Below, piece after piece: positions 1-7,024 of a DNA stretch of 7,499 bases (positions within the stretch are counted from its first letter, which is position 1; each line of letters opens with the position of its first letter). The notes under the pieces are model-generated. The model saw only the letters and a list, made by a program, of their open reading frames with translations. It was not told the DNA's origin and did not search any database. Source of the DNA: an uncultured Pseudodesulfovibrio sp. (lineage in GTDB: Bacteria; Desulfobacterota; Desulfovibrionia; Desulfovibrionales; Desulfovibrionaceae). The translations under genes were made by a program, and so were the position numbers. The stretch lies in assembly GCA_947259235.1 (NCBI GenBank), contig CAMYLL010000122.1:1-7499 (forward strand), written 5' to 3'.

Positions 1-943
1 GGATCTGCTCTATCTGGAGCAGGGCGAACAGGCGTTTCTCGACTATCTGGACGATCTGCATCCCGGGTTTGAGGAGAGCGTGGCCGCTGGGCGGGCGCTG
101 CTGGAAGGGCTGGACCTCAACTGCCTGATCACCGACCGCGACGGGACCATCAATAACTACTGTGCAAGGTATCTGACCTCCATTCAGTCGATATACAACG
201 CGGTCTTCCTGTCCCGTTTCGCCAGAAGCAAGGTGCAGCGGCCGGTTATCCTGACCTCGGCTCCCCTTGAGGGGCTCATCGAAATCAGCGTCAATCCCGA
301 GGGGCAGATATACTATGCCGCGTCAAAGGGGCGCGAATGCCTCGACCTGGAGGGCAGGATCAGGCGGCTGCCTGTGCCGGTGGAGCGGCAGCGGGCCATC
401 GACGACCTCAACGAGCGGCTCCAGGCCCTGCTTGCCCAGCCGCATCACGAAAAATTCACGCTCATCGGTTCCGGGCTGCAGTTCAAGTTCGGCCAGACGA
501 CCGTGGCCAGACAGGACATCGGCGGCTCTATTCCCGAGGATGAATCCCTGGCCTTCCTCGGCCTGCTGAACGGGCTGGTGGAAGGGATCGACCCGGAACG
601 GGAATTCTTCCGCATCGAGGATACCGGGCTTGATGTGGAGATAATCCTGACCATCGAGTCTTCGGGGCAAGGTCTCAAGGATTTCGACAAGGGCGACGGG
701 GTGAAATACCTCGCTTCCGAGTTGGACCTGGAGATGGTCCACGGGCCGCACCTCGTGTGCGGCGATACGAACAGCGACGTGCCCATGCTGGAGGCCGCCC
801 TGCAGATGGCATCCGACACGCGGGCCATCTATGTCACACGCAACGAGGAACTCGCCACGCGAGTGCGCGGAGTGACGTCCAACGCCCTGATCGTCACGGA
901 GCCGGATATGCTGGTGGCGATCATGGGAACCCTGTCTCCGTGA
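1..943 (+). CDS. HAD-superfamily sugar-phosphate phosphatase, 5' end outside window (trehalose-6-phosphate phosphatase-like)
   Basis: The reading frame is open from base 2, so the start codon lies left of the window; 313 residues and a TGA stop at 941-943 are visible. An internal GTG at 80 is in frame but has no clear ribosome binding site and cuts into the continuous protein, so I do not take it as the start. Counting from base 2, the four HAD motifs are present: DRDGT (D45 nucleophile, D47 acid/base), LTS (T85/S86), a lysine in FDKGDG (K230), and GDTNSD (D255, D259) for Mg2+. About 140 residues between motifs II and III would form a C2-type cap, as in Cof, sucrose-phosphate and trehalose-6-phosphate phosphatases. 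It probably dephosphorylates a sugar or glycosyl phosphate in the cytoplasm. The neighbouring GH65 fusion favours an alpha-glucoside phosphate such as trehalose 6-phosphate, but the exact substrate is inference. A glycosyltransferase may lie upstream, out of view. Confidence 0.72.
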   Translation, partial: DLLYLEQGEQAFLDYLDDLHPGFEESVAAGRALLEGLDLNCLITDRDGTINNYCARYLTSIQSIYNAVFLSRFARSKVQRPVILTSAPLEGLIEISVNPEGQIYYAASKGRECLDLEGRIRRLPVPVERQRAIDDLNERLQALLAQPHHEKFTLIGSGLQFKFGQTTVARQDIGGSIPEDESLAFLGLLNGLVEGIDPEREFFRIEDTGLDVEIILTIESSGQGLKDFDKGDGVKYLASELDLEMVHGPHLVCGDTNSDVPMLEAALQMASDTRAIYVTRNEELATRVRGVTSNALIVTEPDMLVAIMGTLSP

Positions 944-965
944 CGGGGGCATCAATTCAAGCGCT

Positions 966-971
966 AAGGAG
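966..971 (+). promoter_or_regulatory. Ribosome binding site for the HAD-GH65 fusion gene
   Basis: AAGGAG lies 5 nt before a GTG codon at 977. It supports GTG as the start, because no in-frame ATG lies close by and the beta-phosphoglucomutase motif begins at residue 9. It sits in a 33-bp gap after the phosphatase stop, consistent with co-transcription. Confidence 0.8.
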
Positions 972-976
972 ACACT

Positions 977-3900
977 GTGGCTGCTATCACTCTTAAAGGT
1001 GTCGTTTTTGATCTGGACGGCGTAATCACCAGGACCGCCAGCGTCCATGCCCAGGCCTGGGAGACCGCCTTCAACGAGTTTCTCAAGCTCCGCTCTGACG
1101 AGAAAAACATCCCCTTCGAGCCGTTCGACAGGACGAATGACTATCAAAATTACGTCGACGGCAAGCCCCGGTTCGAGGGCGTGCTGAGCTTTCTCAAGTC
1201 GCGCAACGTCCGGCTGCCTGCCGGTGATCCCGACGATCCGCCCAGCATGGACACCATCTGCGGCATCGGCAACCGAAAGAACGAACTGTACCAGGAAATC
1301 CTGCGCGACCAGGGGCCGGAGGTCTTCGAGAGTTCCGTGGCCCTCATCGACGAGCTCAAGGCCCGCGGCGTGCGCGTGGCCGTGGCCACCTCCAGCCGCA
1401 ACTGCCAGCTTGTTCTCGAGCTGGCCGGACTGAGCTCGATGTTCCAAGGACAGATAGACGGCGTGGTCTCCGCCGAGCGCGAGCTCAAGGGCAAGCCCGA
1501 TCCCGATATTTTCATCGCCGCCGCCGAAGCCTTGGGCTGCAACCCCGGCGAGTGCGTTGTGGTGGAGGACGCCATTTCCGGCGTCCAGGCGGGCAGCGCG
1601 GGCAATTTCGGCATGACCCTGGGCGTGGCGCGCAATACCCCGGGCGAGCTGCTCCTGCGCTTTGGCGCGGACAAGGTGGTCTCCGACCTGGGCGAGATCA
1701 CCGTGGACGATCTCTTCGACTGGTTCGAGACAGGCATGGCCAGCGACGAGTGGTATCTGACCTACTCCGGGTTCGACCCCGGCGACGAAAAACTGCGCGA
1801 GACCCTGACCACGGTCGGCAACGGCTATATGGGCACGCGCGGAGCCTACGAGTGCGAGTGCTCGTCCTATTATTTCTATCCCGGGACGTACATCTCCGGG
1901 GTCTTCAACAAGACCGCGAGCGAGGTGCAGGGGCGCGACATCTGGAACAACGACTTCGTCAATTGTCCCAACTGGCTGCCTGTGGAGTTCCGCATTGGGC
2001 AGGGCGAGTTCGTCAGCCCGCTGTCCATGGAGATTCTCAGCTATTCCCAGCGGCTCAACATGCGTGTGGGCGTCATGGAACGGGACATGGTGGTCAAGGA
2101 CCAGGTGGGCCGCATCACGCGCATCGCCTCGCGCCGCCTCATCTCCATGGCGGACAACCACCTGTGCGTCATCCGCTTCGACCTGACGCCCCTCAACTAC
2201 TCGTCGCGGATCACCTTCCGTTCGTCCATCGACGGCAATGTCGAAAACAACGGGGTTGCCCGCTATGCCTCGCTCAATACCAAGCACCTGCGGCGCGTGG
2301 GCGGGGGGGGAACAAAGGACGGTATCTTCCTGCACGTGGAGACGACCAACTCGCGCTACCAAGTCGTCATGGGTGCCAAGAGCGTGGTCCACGAAGACGG
2401 CAAGCCCATGCGCGTGCAGCGCGAGGTGCTCCAGGACGGCGCCAAGGTTTCCGAGGAAATGTGCATCTCAGCAGTGGAGAACACGCGGTATTCGCTTGAG
2501 AAGTACGTCTATGTCAGGACCTCACTCGACCAGACTCCGGGCGATCTCAAGGAGATGTGCCTGGACGGGCTGCGCGGGGTGCGCACCTACGCCGGGGTGT
2601 ATGGGCCCCATGCCAAGAGCTGGAAAGCCCTGTGGCAGAAGGCGGACATCCGGGTCACGGGCGACCGGTTCGTGCAGCGCGTGCTGCGCCTGCACATTTA
2701 TCACCTGCTCGTCACCGCCAGCCCCCACAACGTCAAGCGAGACGCGGGCATGCCCGCGCGCGGGCTGCATGGCGAAGCCTACCGGGGGCACATATTCTGG
2801 GACGAGCTCTACATTCAGCCCTTCTTCGACTCCAATTATCCCGATATTTCCCGGGCCCTGCTCATGTATCGCTACAACCGGCTGGACGCGGCCCGCGAAT
2901 ATGCGCGGGAGAACGGCCACGTCGGCGCAATGTTCCCCTGGCAGACGGCGGACGACGGCAGCGAGGAGACCCAGGAAGTGCATTACAACCCCGAGTCCAA
3001 GAAGTGGGACCCGGACCTTTCGCGGCGGCAGCGGCACGTCTCCATAGCCGTGTTCGTCAACACATGGCGCTATGTCTCCTGGAGTGGAGATACGACGTTC
3101 CTCAGGGCCTTCGGCGCTGAGATGATGCTCGACATCGCCCGGTTCTGGGGCGATATCGCCCGTCTGGACGAAGCCACGGGCCGATACCACATCGAAGGTG
3201 TCATGGGGCCGGACGAGTTCCACGAGAAGCTGCCCGGCAGCGACGAACCGGGGATTCGCGACAACGCCTACACCAACATAATGGTGGTCTGGCTGCTGGA
3301 GAAGGCGCTTGGCGTGCTCGACGACCTGCCGCTCAAGGTACGCGAGGACGTGGTGCTGAAGATAGGGCTGACCCAGGCCGAGGTGGCCAAGTGGAAGGAC
3401 ATGACCACCAAGCTCAACGTGATCATGACCGAGGACGGCATCATAAGCCAGTTCGACGGCTACATGGACCTCAAGGAGCTGGACTGGGAAGGATACCGCA
3501 AGCGGTTCTACTCCATCCACCGCATGGACCGCATCCTCAAGGCGGAGAACGACTCGCCGGACAACTACAAGGTCGCCAAGCAGGCGGACACGCTGATGAC
3601 CTGGTACGTGCTGGAGCCGGAGGAGGTGGCGCGAATCCTGACACAACTGGGGCACACGGTGGACGACCCCATAGAGCTCCTTCGCAGGAATTACGACTTC
3701 TACGAGCAGCGCACCAGCCACGGCTCGACCCTTTCCAAGGTCGTGCACGCCGTGATCTCGCGCTATATCTATCCGAGCACCGTCTCATGGGACTGGTTCA
3801 TGGAGGCCATGCGCAGCGACATTCTCGACACCCAGGGCGGAACCACCATCGAGGGCGTGCATACCGGCGTCATGGCCGGAACCCTGGAGGTGGTCAAGCA

Positions 3901-4141
3901 GGACTTCGTGGGCCTGAACATGTCGTCCACCCCCATGCGGGTGGACCCGGACTTGCCTCCCCACTGGGGCGAGGTGCGCCTGAGTTTCGTCTGGCGCAAG
4001 GTCTGGTTTGATCTGGCCATCAACCATGAACGGGTGAACATGACCGCCTACCACAAGGGCGACAGAACTCTCTCAGTTGAAATATTCGGCAAGCCGTACA
4101 AGCTCAAGCCGGGTATGACCGTTGAGGCCCTGCGCGACTGA
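977..4141 (+). CDS. Bifunctional beta-phosphoglucomutase / GH65 family disaccharide phosphorylase fusion
   Basis: A 1054-residue protein starting at GTG. Residues 1 to about 235 form a beta-phosphoglucomutase of the HAD superfamily. FDLDGVI contains nucleophile D12 and acid/base D14; H24 matches the family's cap-gating histidine; RKN is at 100-102; S139/S140 form motif II; K173 lies in KGKPDPD; E197-D198 form the Mg2+ motif. From about 258 to the end is a GH65 phosphorylase. It shows GNGYMGTRG at 281-289, GEAYRGHIFWDE at 599-610, GPDEFHE at 744-750 with E747 as the expected general acid, a phosphate-binding HGSTLS at 915-920, and a GGTTIEG segment near 954-960. GH65 phosphorylases use phosphate to cleave alpha-glucosides such as trehalose, maltose or kojibiose, giving beta-glucose 1-phosphate. 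The first domain would turn this into glucose 6-phosphate, so one chain covers two consecutive steps. No signal peptide is seen, so it is cytoplasmic. Substrate specificity cannot be read from the motifs. The upstream phosphatase makes trehalose or a similar compatible solute plausible. Confidence 0.92.
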   Translation: MAAITLKGVVFDLDGVITRTASVHAQAWETAFNEFLKLRSDEKNIPFEPFDRTNDYQNYVDGKPRFEGVLSFLKSRNVRLPAGDPDDPPSMDTICGIGNRKNELYQEILRDQGPEVFESSVALIDELKARGVRVAVATSSRNCQLVLELAGLSSMFQGQIDGVVSAERELKGKPDPDIFIAAAEALGCNPGECVVVEDAISGVQAGSAGNFGMTLGVARNTPGELLLRFGADKVVSDLGEITVDDLFDWFETGMASDEWYLTYSGFDPGDEKLRETLTTVGNGYMGTRGAYECECSSYYFYPGTYISGVFNKTASEVQGRDIWNNDFVNCPNWLPVEFRIGQGEFVSPLSMEILSYSQRLNMRVGVMERDMVVKDQVGRITRIASRRLISMADNHLCVIRFDLTPLNYSSRITFRSSIDGNVENNGVARYASLNTKHLRRVGGGGTKDGIFLHVETTNSRYQVVMGAKSVVHEDGKPMRVQREVLQDGAKVSEEMCISAVENTRYSLEKYVYVRTSLDQTPGDLKEMCLDGLRGVRTYAGVYGPHAKSWKALWQKADIRVTGDRFVQRVLRLHIYHLLVTASPHNVKRDAGMPARGLHGEAYRGHIFWDELYIQPFFDSNYPDISRALLMYRYNRLDAAREYARENGHVGAMFPWQTADDGSEETQEVHYNPESKKWDPDLSRRQRHVSIAVFVNTWRYVSWSGDTTFLRAFGAEMMLDIARFWGDIARLDEATGRYHIEGVMGPDEFHEKLPGSDEPGIRDNAYTNIMVVWLLEKALGVLDDLPLKVREDVVLKIGLTQAEVAKWKDMTTKLNVIMTEDGIISQFDGYMDLKELDWEGYRKRFYSIHRMDRILKAENDSPDNYKVAKQADTLMTWYVLEPEEVARILTQLGHTVDDPIELLRRNYDFYEQRTSHGSTLSKVVHAVISRYIYPSTVSWDWFMEAMRSDILDTQGGTTIEGVHTGVMAGTLEVVKQDFVGLNMSSTPMRVDPDLPPHWGEVRLSFVWRKVWFDLAINHERVNMTAYHKGDRTLSVEIFGKPYKLKPGMTVEALRD

Positions 4142-4176
4142 GCGCACCGGTATGGGAAGCAGCCGGAGGGGCACAC

Positions 4177-4210
4177 CGGCGGGCAGGGGGGGTGACACCC
4201 CTGCCCGCCG
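4177..4210 (+). repeat. GC-rich inverted repeat downstream of the GH65 fusion gene
   Basis: A perfect 13-bp stem (CGGCGGGCAGGGG at 4177-4189 pairing with 4198-4210) encloses an 8-nt loop. It lacks a clean T-run (TCTTTCTC follows about 8 nt later), so on its own it is a weak terminator. It probably protects the 3' end of the transcript or assists the stronger terminator 20 bp downstream. Confidence 0.6.
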
Positions 4211-4229
4211 CAGTCGGTCTTTCTCATTC

Positions 4230-4259
4230 GGGAATCCGCCATGACGGGTTCCCTTTTTT
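4230..4259 (+). terminator. Rho-independent terminator of the phosphatase-GH65 unit
   Basis: GGGAATCCG (4230-4238) pairs with CGGGTTCCC (4245-4253) through 9 bp including one T-G wobble, with a 6-nt loop, and is followed at once by six T residues (4254-4259). This is a textbook intrinsic terminator about 90 bp after the GH65 fusion stop, separating this unit from ychF. Confidence 0.9.
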
Positions 4260-4371
4260 CATGTGCGGCCCGGCCCGGCGCGTCTGGGCGTGAAAAGATG
4301 CTTGCCTGGAAGGCAAAGGGGCGGTACTGAGTGGCCCGCGCCGGAGAATCGTCCGGCAATCATTTTTTTTC

Positions 4372-4376
4372 GGGAG
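4372..4376 (+). promoter_or_regulatory. Ribosome binding site for ychF
   Basis: GGGAG lies 5 nt before ATG at 4382 and just after an eight-T tract (4363-4370). It decides the start. The frame is open further upstream to a GTG at 4331, but starting there would add 17 residues before the universally N-terminal G1 motif. Another ATG at 4378 is in a different frame. Confidence 0.75.
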
Positions 4377-4381
4377 CATGC

Positions 4382-5479
4382 ATGTCGCTGAGCATCGGTA
4401 TCGTCGGACTGCCCAACGTGGGCAAGTCCACCCTCTTCAACGCATTGACCAAGGCCCAGAACGCCGAGAGCGCCAACTACGCCTTCTGCACCATCGAACC
4501 CAACAAGGCCGTGGTGCCTGTGCCGGACGCGCGTCTCCAGGTTCTGGCCGAGCTGGTCCGCCCGCAGCGCGTGCAACATTCCACGGTAGATTTCGTGGAT
4601 ATCGCCGGGCTTGTGGCCGGGGCGAGCAAGGGCGAGGGCCTGGGCAACAAGTTCCTGGCCAACATCCGCGAGACCCAGGCCATTCTTCACGTGGTCCGCT
4701 GTTTCGACGATGACGATGTCATCCATGTGGCCAACTCCGTGGACCCCCTGCGCGATATCGAGATCATCGAGACCGAGCTGCTGCTGGCCGATGTCCAGGT
4801 GCTGGAAAACCGCGTGGAGCGTATGGAGAAGCAGCTCAAGGGCGACAAGAGCCTGGGGCCGAGAATCGAGGTGGCCAAGCGCCTGCTGGCCCATCTTGAC
4901 CAGGGTCTGCCCGCGTCGACCTTTGCCGAGGAGTCCAAGGCGCGTGACGAGCTGTTTGCCGAGCTGCGGCTTATCACGTCCAAGAACGTCATCTACTGCG
5001 CCAACGTGGACGAGGACGGCGTGGCACAGGACAACGACCATGTCACCCGCGTGCGCGAGCTGGCTGCCGGACGCGGCGCCGAGTTCGTCAAGATATCCGC
5101 AAAGATGGAAGAAGACATGGTGGGGCTGGACGAGGCCGAATACCAGGAATTTCTGGAGTCCTACGGCATCGAGGAGTCCGGCCTGCATCAGATCATCCGC
5201 ACCGGGTTCCGCTCCCTGGGGCTGATCAGCTACTTCACCGCCGGGGTCAAGGAGGTCCGCGCCTGGACCATCAACGACGGTGACAAGGCGCCCCGGGCCG
5301 CCGCCGCCATTCATACCGATTTCGAGCGGGGGTTCATCCGGGCCGAGGTCATCGGCTACGATCACTACGTCGAGCACCGCTCCGAGGCCAAGTGCCGCAG
5401 CGTGGGCGTGTTGCGCGTGGAGGGCAAGGAGTACGTGGTCAAGGACGGCGACGTGGTTCACTTCCTCTTCAACGTCTAG
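4382..5479 (+). CDS. ychF: YchF, redox-regulated ATPase/GTPase of the Obg (OLA1) family
   Basis: A 365-residue protein, the usual YchF length of about 363-366. The P-loop GLPNVGKST is at residues 9-17 and the G3 motif DIAGL at 73-77. The G4 position is NVDE (208-211) instead of NKxD, the substitution that lets YchF/OLA1 prefer ATP over GTP. A helical segment near residues 125-200 follows the G3 region. The C-terminal TGS-like domain (from about 280) includes the conserved stretch around FTAGVKEVRAWTI and ends VVHFLFNV. YchF binds ribosomes and is linked to translation and stress or oxidative response in the cytoplasm. It often sits next to the peptidyl-tRNA hydrolase gene pth in other bacteria, but here it stands alone between two terminators, so it is probably monocistronic. 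No convincing promoter is visible in the 120 bp before it. Confidence 0.97.
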   Translation: MSLSIGIVGLPNVGKSTLFNALTKAQNAESANYAFCTIEPNKAVVPVPDARLQVLAELVRPQRVQHSTVDFVDIAGLVAGASKGEGLGNKFLANIRETQAILHVVRCFDDDDVIHVANSVDPLRDIEIIETELLLADVQVLENRVERMEKQLKGDKSLGPRIEVAKRLLAHLDQGLPASTFAEESKARDELFAELRLITSKNVIYCANVDEDGVAQDNDHVTRVRELAAGRGAEFVKISAKMEEDMVGLDEAEYQEFLESYGIEESGLHQIIRTGFRSLGLISYFTAGVKEVRAWTINDGDKAPRAAAAIHTDFERGFIRAEVIGYDHYVEHRSEAKCRSVGVLRVEGKEYVVKDGDVVHFLFNV

Positions 5480-5515
5480 CCCCGACCGTCTAGCCCCGAC
5501 CATTTAGCCCCGGGC
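5474..5515 (+). repeat. Three tandem 14-bp units carrying TAG stops in all three frames
   Basis: GTCTAGCCCCGACC occurs at 5474-5487 and again, identical, at 5488-5501. A degenerate third copy (ATTTAGCCCCGGGC) is at 5502-5515. The first unit contains the ychF stop TAG (5477-5479). The 14-bp period is not a multiple of three, so the TAGs at 5477, 5491 and 5505 fall in three different frames. Confidence 0.85.
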
Positions 5516-5531
5516 TTTCAGCCAATAGAGC

Positions 5532-5575
5532 AAAAGAAGGCTCCCGTTCGCATCTGCGGACGGGAGCCTTCATGA
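5532..5575. terminator. Bidirectional terminator between convergent ychF and the aldolase gene
   Basis: A perfect 12-bp stem (GAAGGCTCCCGT at 5536-5547 with 5560-5571) extends inward by about 4 more pairs to a 4-nt loop. On the minus strand it is followed by TTTTG, giving a good intrinsic terminator for the aldolase gene. On the plus strand the tail is ATGATTTCTTG, a weaker U-tract, so termination of ychF is likely but less certain. Confidence 0.85.
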
Positions 5576-5590
5576 TTTCTTGTCTGACGG

Positions 5591-6859
5591 CTAGTCGTCG
5601 AAGTCGCCCTTGGGGCCTTTGTCTGTGTTGATCTGCGCGGCGCGCGCCTTGATTTTTTCCTCGGTCCACTCGGCCACGTCCTCGAAGGGCTGGACCTTGG
5701 GGCCGAGATCGTGTGAGCCGGCCTTGATCAACAGTTCGTAGGCAATGGGAGCGGTGTCGGCGGCGTTGAAGACATCCACGAGCAGGTGGTGGACGAAGTC
5801 TTTCACCGCACCGGCCATGCGCTCACGCACCGCCTTGCCCTGGCCCTGCCAGCGGCGCTCGAAGGGCAGGTTCAGCTTCTTGTAGTCGCCGCCGCTCATC
5901 TTGTGGGCGTCGGCATAGGCGACCATCTCGTCCCAGATTGCGTCGTCGACGCCCTCGCCGGGAACTTTGTCGAACCGGCCGTCCTCGGTCATGATGGCGT
6001 TGCCGAAGTCGTTGACGCGCACGCCCCAGGAGATCATCTGCAACGCCGTGGCCACGTTGGCCTTGGTGGTGTGGGTATGGGCGGCGATCTCGGCAAGCCG
6101 GGCGGAGTCATTGCCCGATGTGCCGTGCTGTGCGCCGGAGGTTCCGTAGGGCGCGAGGGCCTTGTGAACCTCGGTGGTCAGATCCACCTGGATGCCGGTT
6201 CCCGAAGCCTCGATGCCGTGGGTGGTTCCGTTGTTCAGGGCGATCCAGTCCGGGCACAGGCCGTGGGCGTTGAGGCCCTGGCACAGGTAGGTGGCCTCCA
6301 CCGGGGTGGACAGGCCGAAGGATCCCTTGATCTCGCCGATCTCCGTCTCGTATCCGGCCCAGGATGGGATGGACGGGGAAACTTCGATATTGGCGAGCAG
6401 GTTCAGGTCGTCGGTCATGTGCGAGGCGTCCAGGGCGATGGAGGTGACGCCCGTGTCGAAGAGCGAGGGAATCTCGGCCTTGGCCTCGGCCACATCGTCC
6501 CATTTCTTCATGAAGTAATGGTCGGCGTGGACGGCGACGGGGATGGTGATGTTGAGCTTGTTGCAGAGATAGTCGACGCGGCGGGCGATGTTCCACAGGG
6601 TGGTGGGACAGTATGTCGCCTCGCTGCGGGCGATCTCGATGATGATGGCCGCGTTCGCCTTCTGAGCTGCCCGCAAGGCTCCTTCGATGATGAAGATGTT
6701 GCGGCCGTTGGCGGCGATGGTCATGGCCCCGCCCTTTTGGATCATGGCCCTGTCGATGACCTTGCCGCTGACTATCAGAGCGTCGGAATTGGGAAAATTC
6801 TGCACTACGTTCGGCGGGCGGCCGACGGAGAGTGCTTTTTTGAATGTATTCTGGGGCAT
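5591..6859 (-). CDS. Class II (metal-dependent) fructose-bisphosphate aldolase, long form
   Basis: A 422-residue protein read leftward from ATG at 6859 to TAG at 5591-5593. The start is fixed by a strong ribosome binding site; the frame is open further upstream but lacks support there. Class II aldolase hallmarks are present: VHADH (D113 catalytic, H114 metal ligand), ALDASH near 142-147, an acidic ETEIGEI segment at 171-177, LNNGTTHG (H214), GAQHGTSG (H245), and GVRVND at 279-284 (N283, substrate-binding position). It should interconvert fructose 1,6-bisphosphate with dihydroxyacetone phosphate and glyceraldehyde 3-phosphate in glycolysis/gluconeogenesis. Typical class II enzymes are about 300-360 residues; this one has roughly 100 extra residues, mostly after the last metal-ligand region. 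The metal ligands rule out a GatZ/KbaZ-type subunit of similar length. Tagatose-bisphosphate or another ketose-bisphosphate substrate remains possible. Confidence 0.85.
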   Translation of the reverse strand: MPQNTFKKALSVGRPPNVVQNFPNSDALIVSGKVIDRAMIQKGGAMTIAANGRNIFIIEGALRAAQKANAAIIIEIARSEATYCPTTLWNIARRVDYLCNKLNITIPVAVHADHYFMKKWDDVAEAKAEIPSLFDTGVTSIALDASHMTDDLNLLANIEVSPSIPSWAGYETEIGEIKGSFGLSTPVEATYLCQGLNAHGLCPDWIALNNGTTHGIEASGTGIQVDLTTEVHKALAPYGTSGAQHGTSGNDSARLAEIAAHTHTTKANVATALQMISWGVRVNDFGNAIMTEDGRFDKVPGEGVDDAIWDEMVAYADAHKMSGGDYKKLNLPFERRWQGQGKAVRERMAGAVKDFVHHLLVDVFNAADTAPIAYELLIKAGSHDLGPKVQPFEDVAEWTEEKIKARAAQINTDKGPKGDFDD

Positions 6860-6865
6860 GCCCTT

Positions 6866-6872
6866 CCTCCTT
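6866..6872 (-). promoter_or_regulatory. Strong ribosome binding site for the aldolase gene
   Basis: On the minus strand AAGGAGG lies 6 nt before ATG at 6859, a near-perfect Shine-Dalgarno sequence. It sets the start at MPQNTF and rules out the open extension upstream to 7009. It suggests high expression, as expected for a central glycolytic enzyme. Confidence 0.9.
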
Positions 6873-6894
6873 GGAGAGTTTGTGTAAGCAGCAA

Positions 6895-6922
6895 AATATA
6901 ACGAATCGTTCCGAAAAGTCAA
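6895..6922 (-). promoter_or_regulatory. Sigma70-type promoter of the aldolase gene
   Basis: Read on the minus strand, TTGACT (6922-6917) is followed after 16 nt by TATATT (6900-6895). Each box matches its consensus at five of six positions. The predicted start near 6888 gives a short leader of about 28 nt containing the ribosome binding site. The spacer contains a palindrome, AACGA-A-TCGTT, at 6900-6910, a possible operator. Confidence 0.72.
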
Positions 6923-7024
6923 AACGGATAGTCGGGCTTTCCCGTGGTTCACAGCGCACGCCAGCGCGCCCCAGTGCAGTCCGCAACCTGCAGCGAGGCG
7001 AGATGGCAAGAACTGCGCACGAAG

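Noticed and set aside
80..82. GTG as the start of the HAD phosphatase
   Set aside because: The frame stays open to base 2 with ordinary protein sequence upstream, and no ribosome binding site precedes the GTG. The gene most likely begins outside the window.
323..2392. Long 689-codon open frame on the minus strand
   Set aside because: It lies opposite the phosphatase and beta-phosphoglucomutase/GH65 genes, whose plus-strand proteins show all catalytic motifs. The minus-strand product is low-complexity (rich in H, A, G, V), as expected for a shadow in GC-rich DNA.
4302..4330. Possible ychF promoter, TTGCCT with TACTGA 17 nt later, plus a 6-bp inverted repeat TTGCCT/AGGCAA
   Set aside because: The -10 box matches consensus at only two positions and the inverted repeat has a 3-nt loop. 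This is too weak to call.
4259..5503. 414-codon open frame on the minus strand
   Set aside because: Antisense to ychF, which is certain; it has no recognisable motif and a composition typical of shadow frames.
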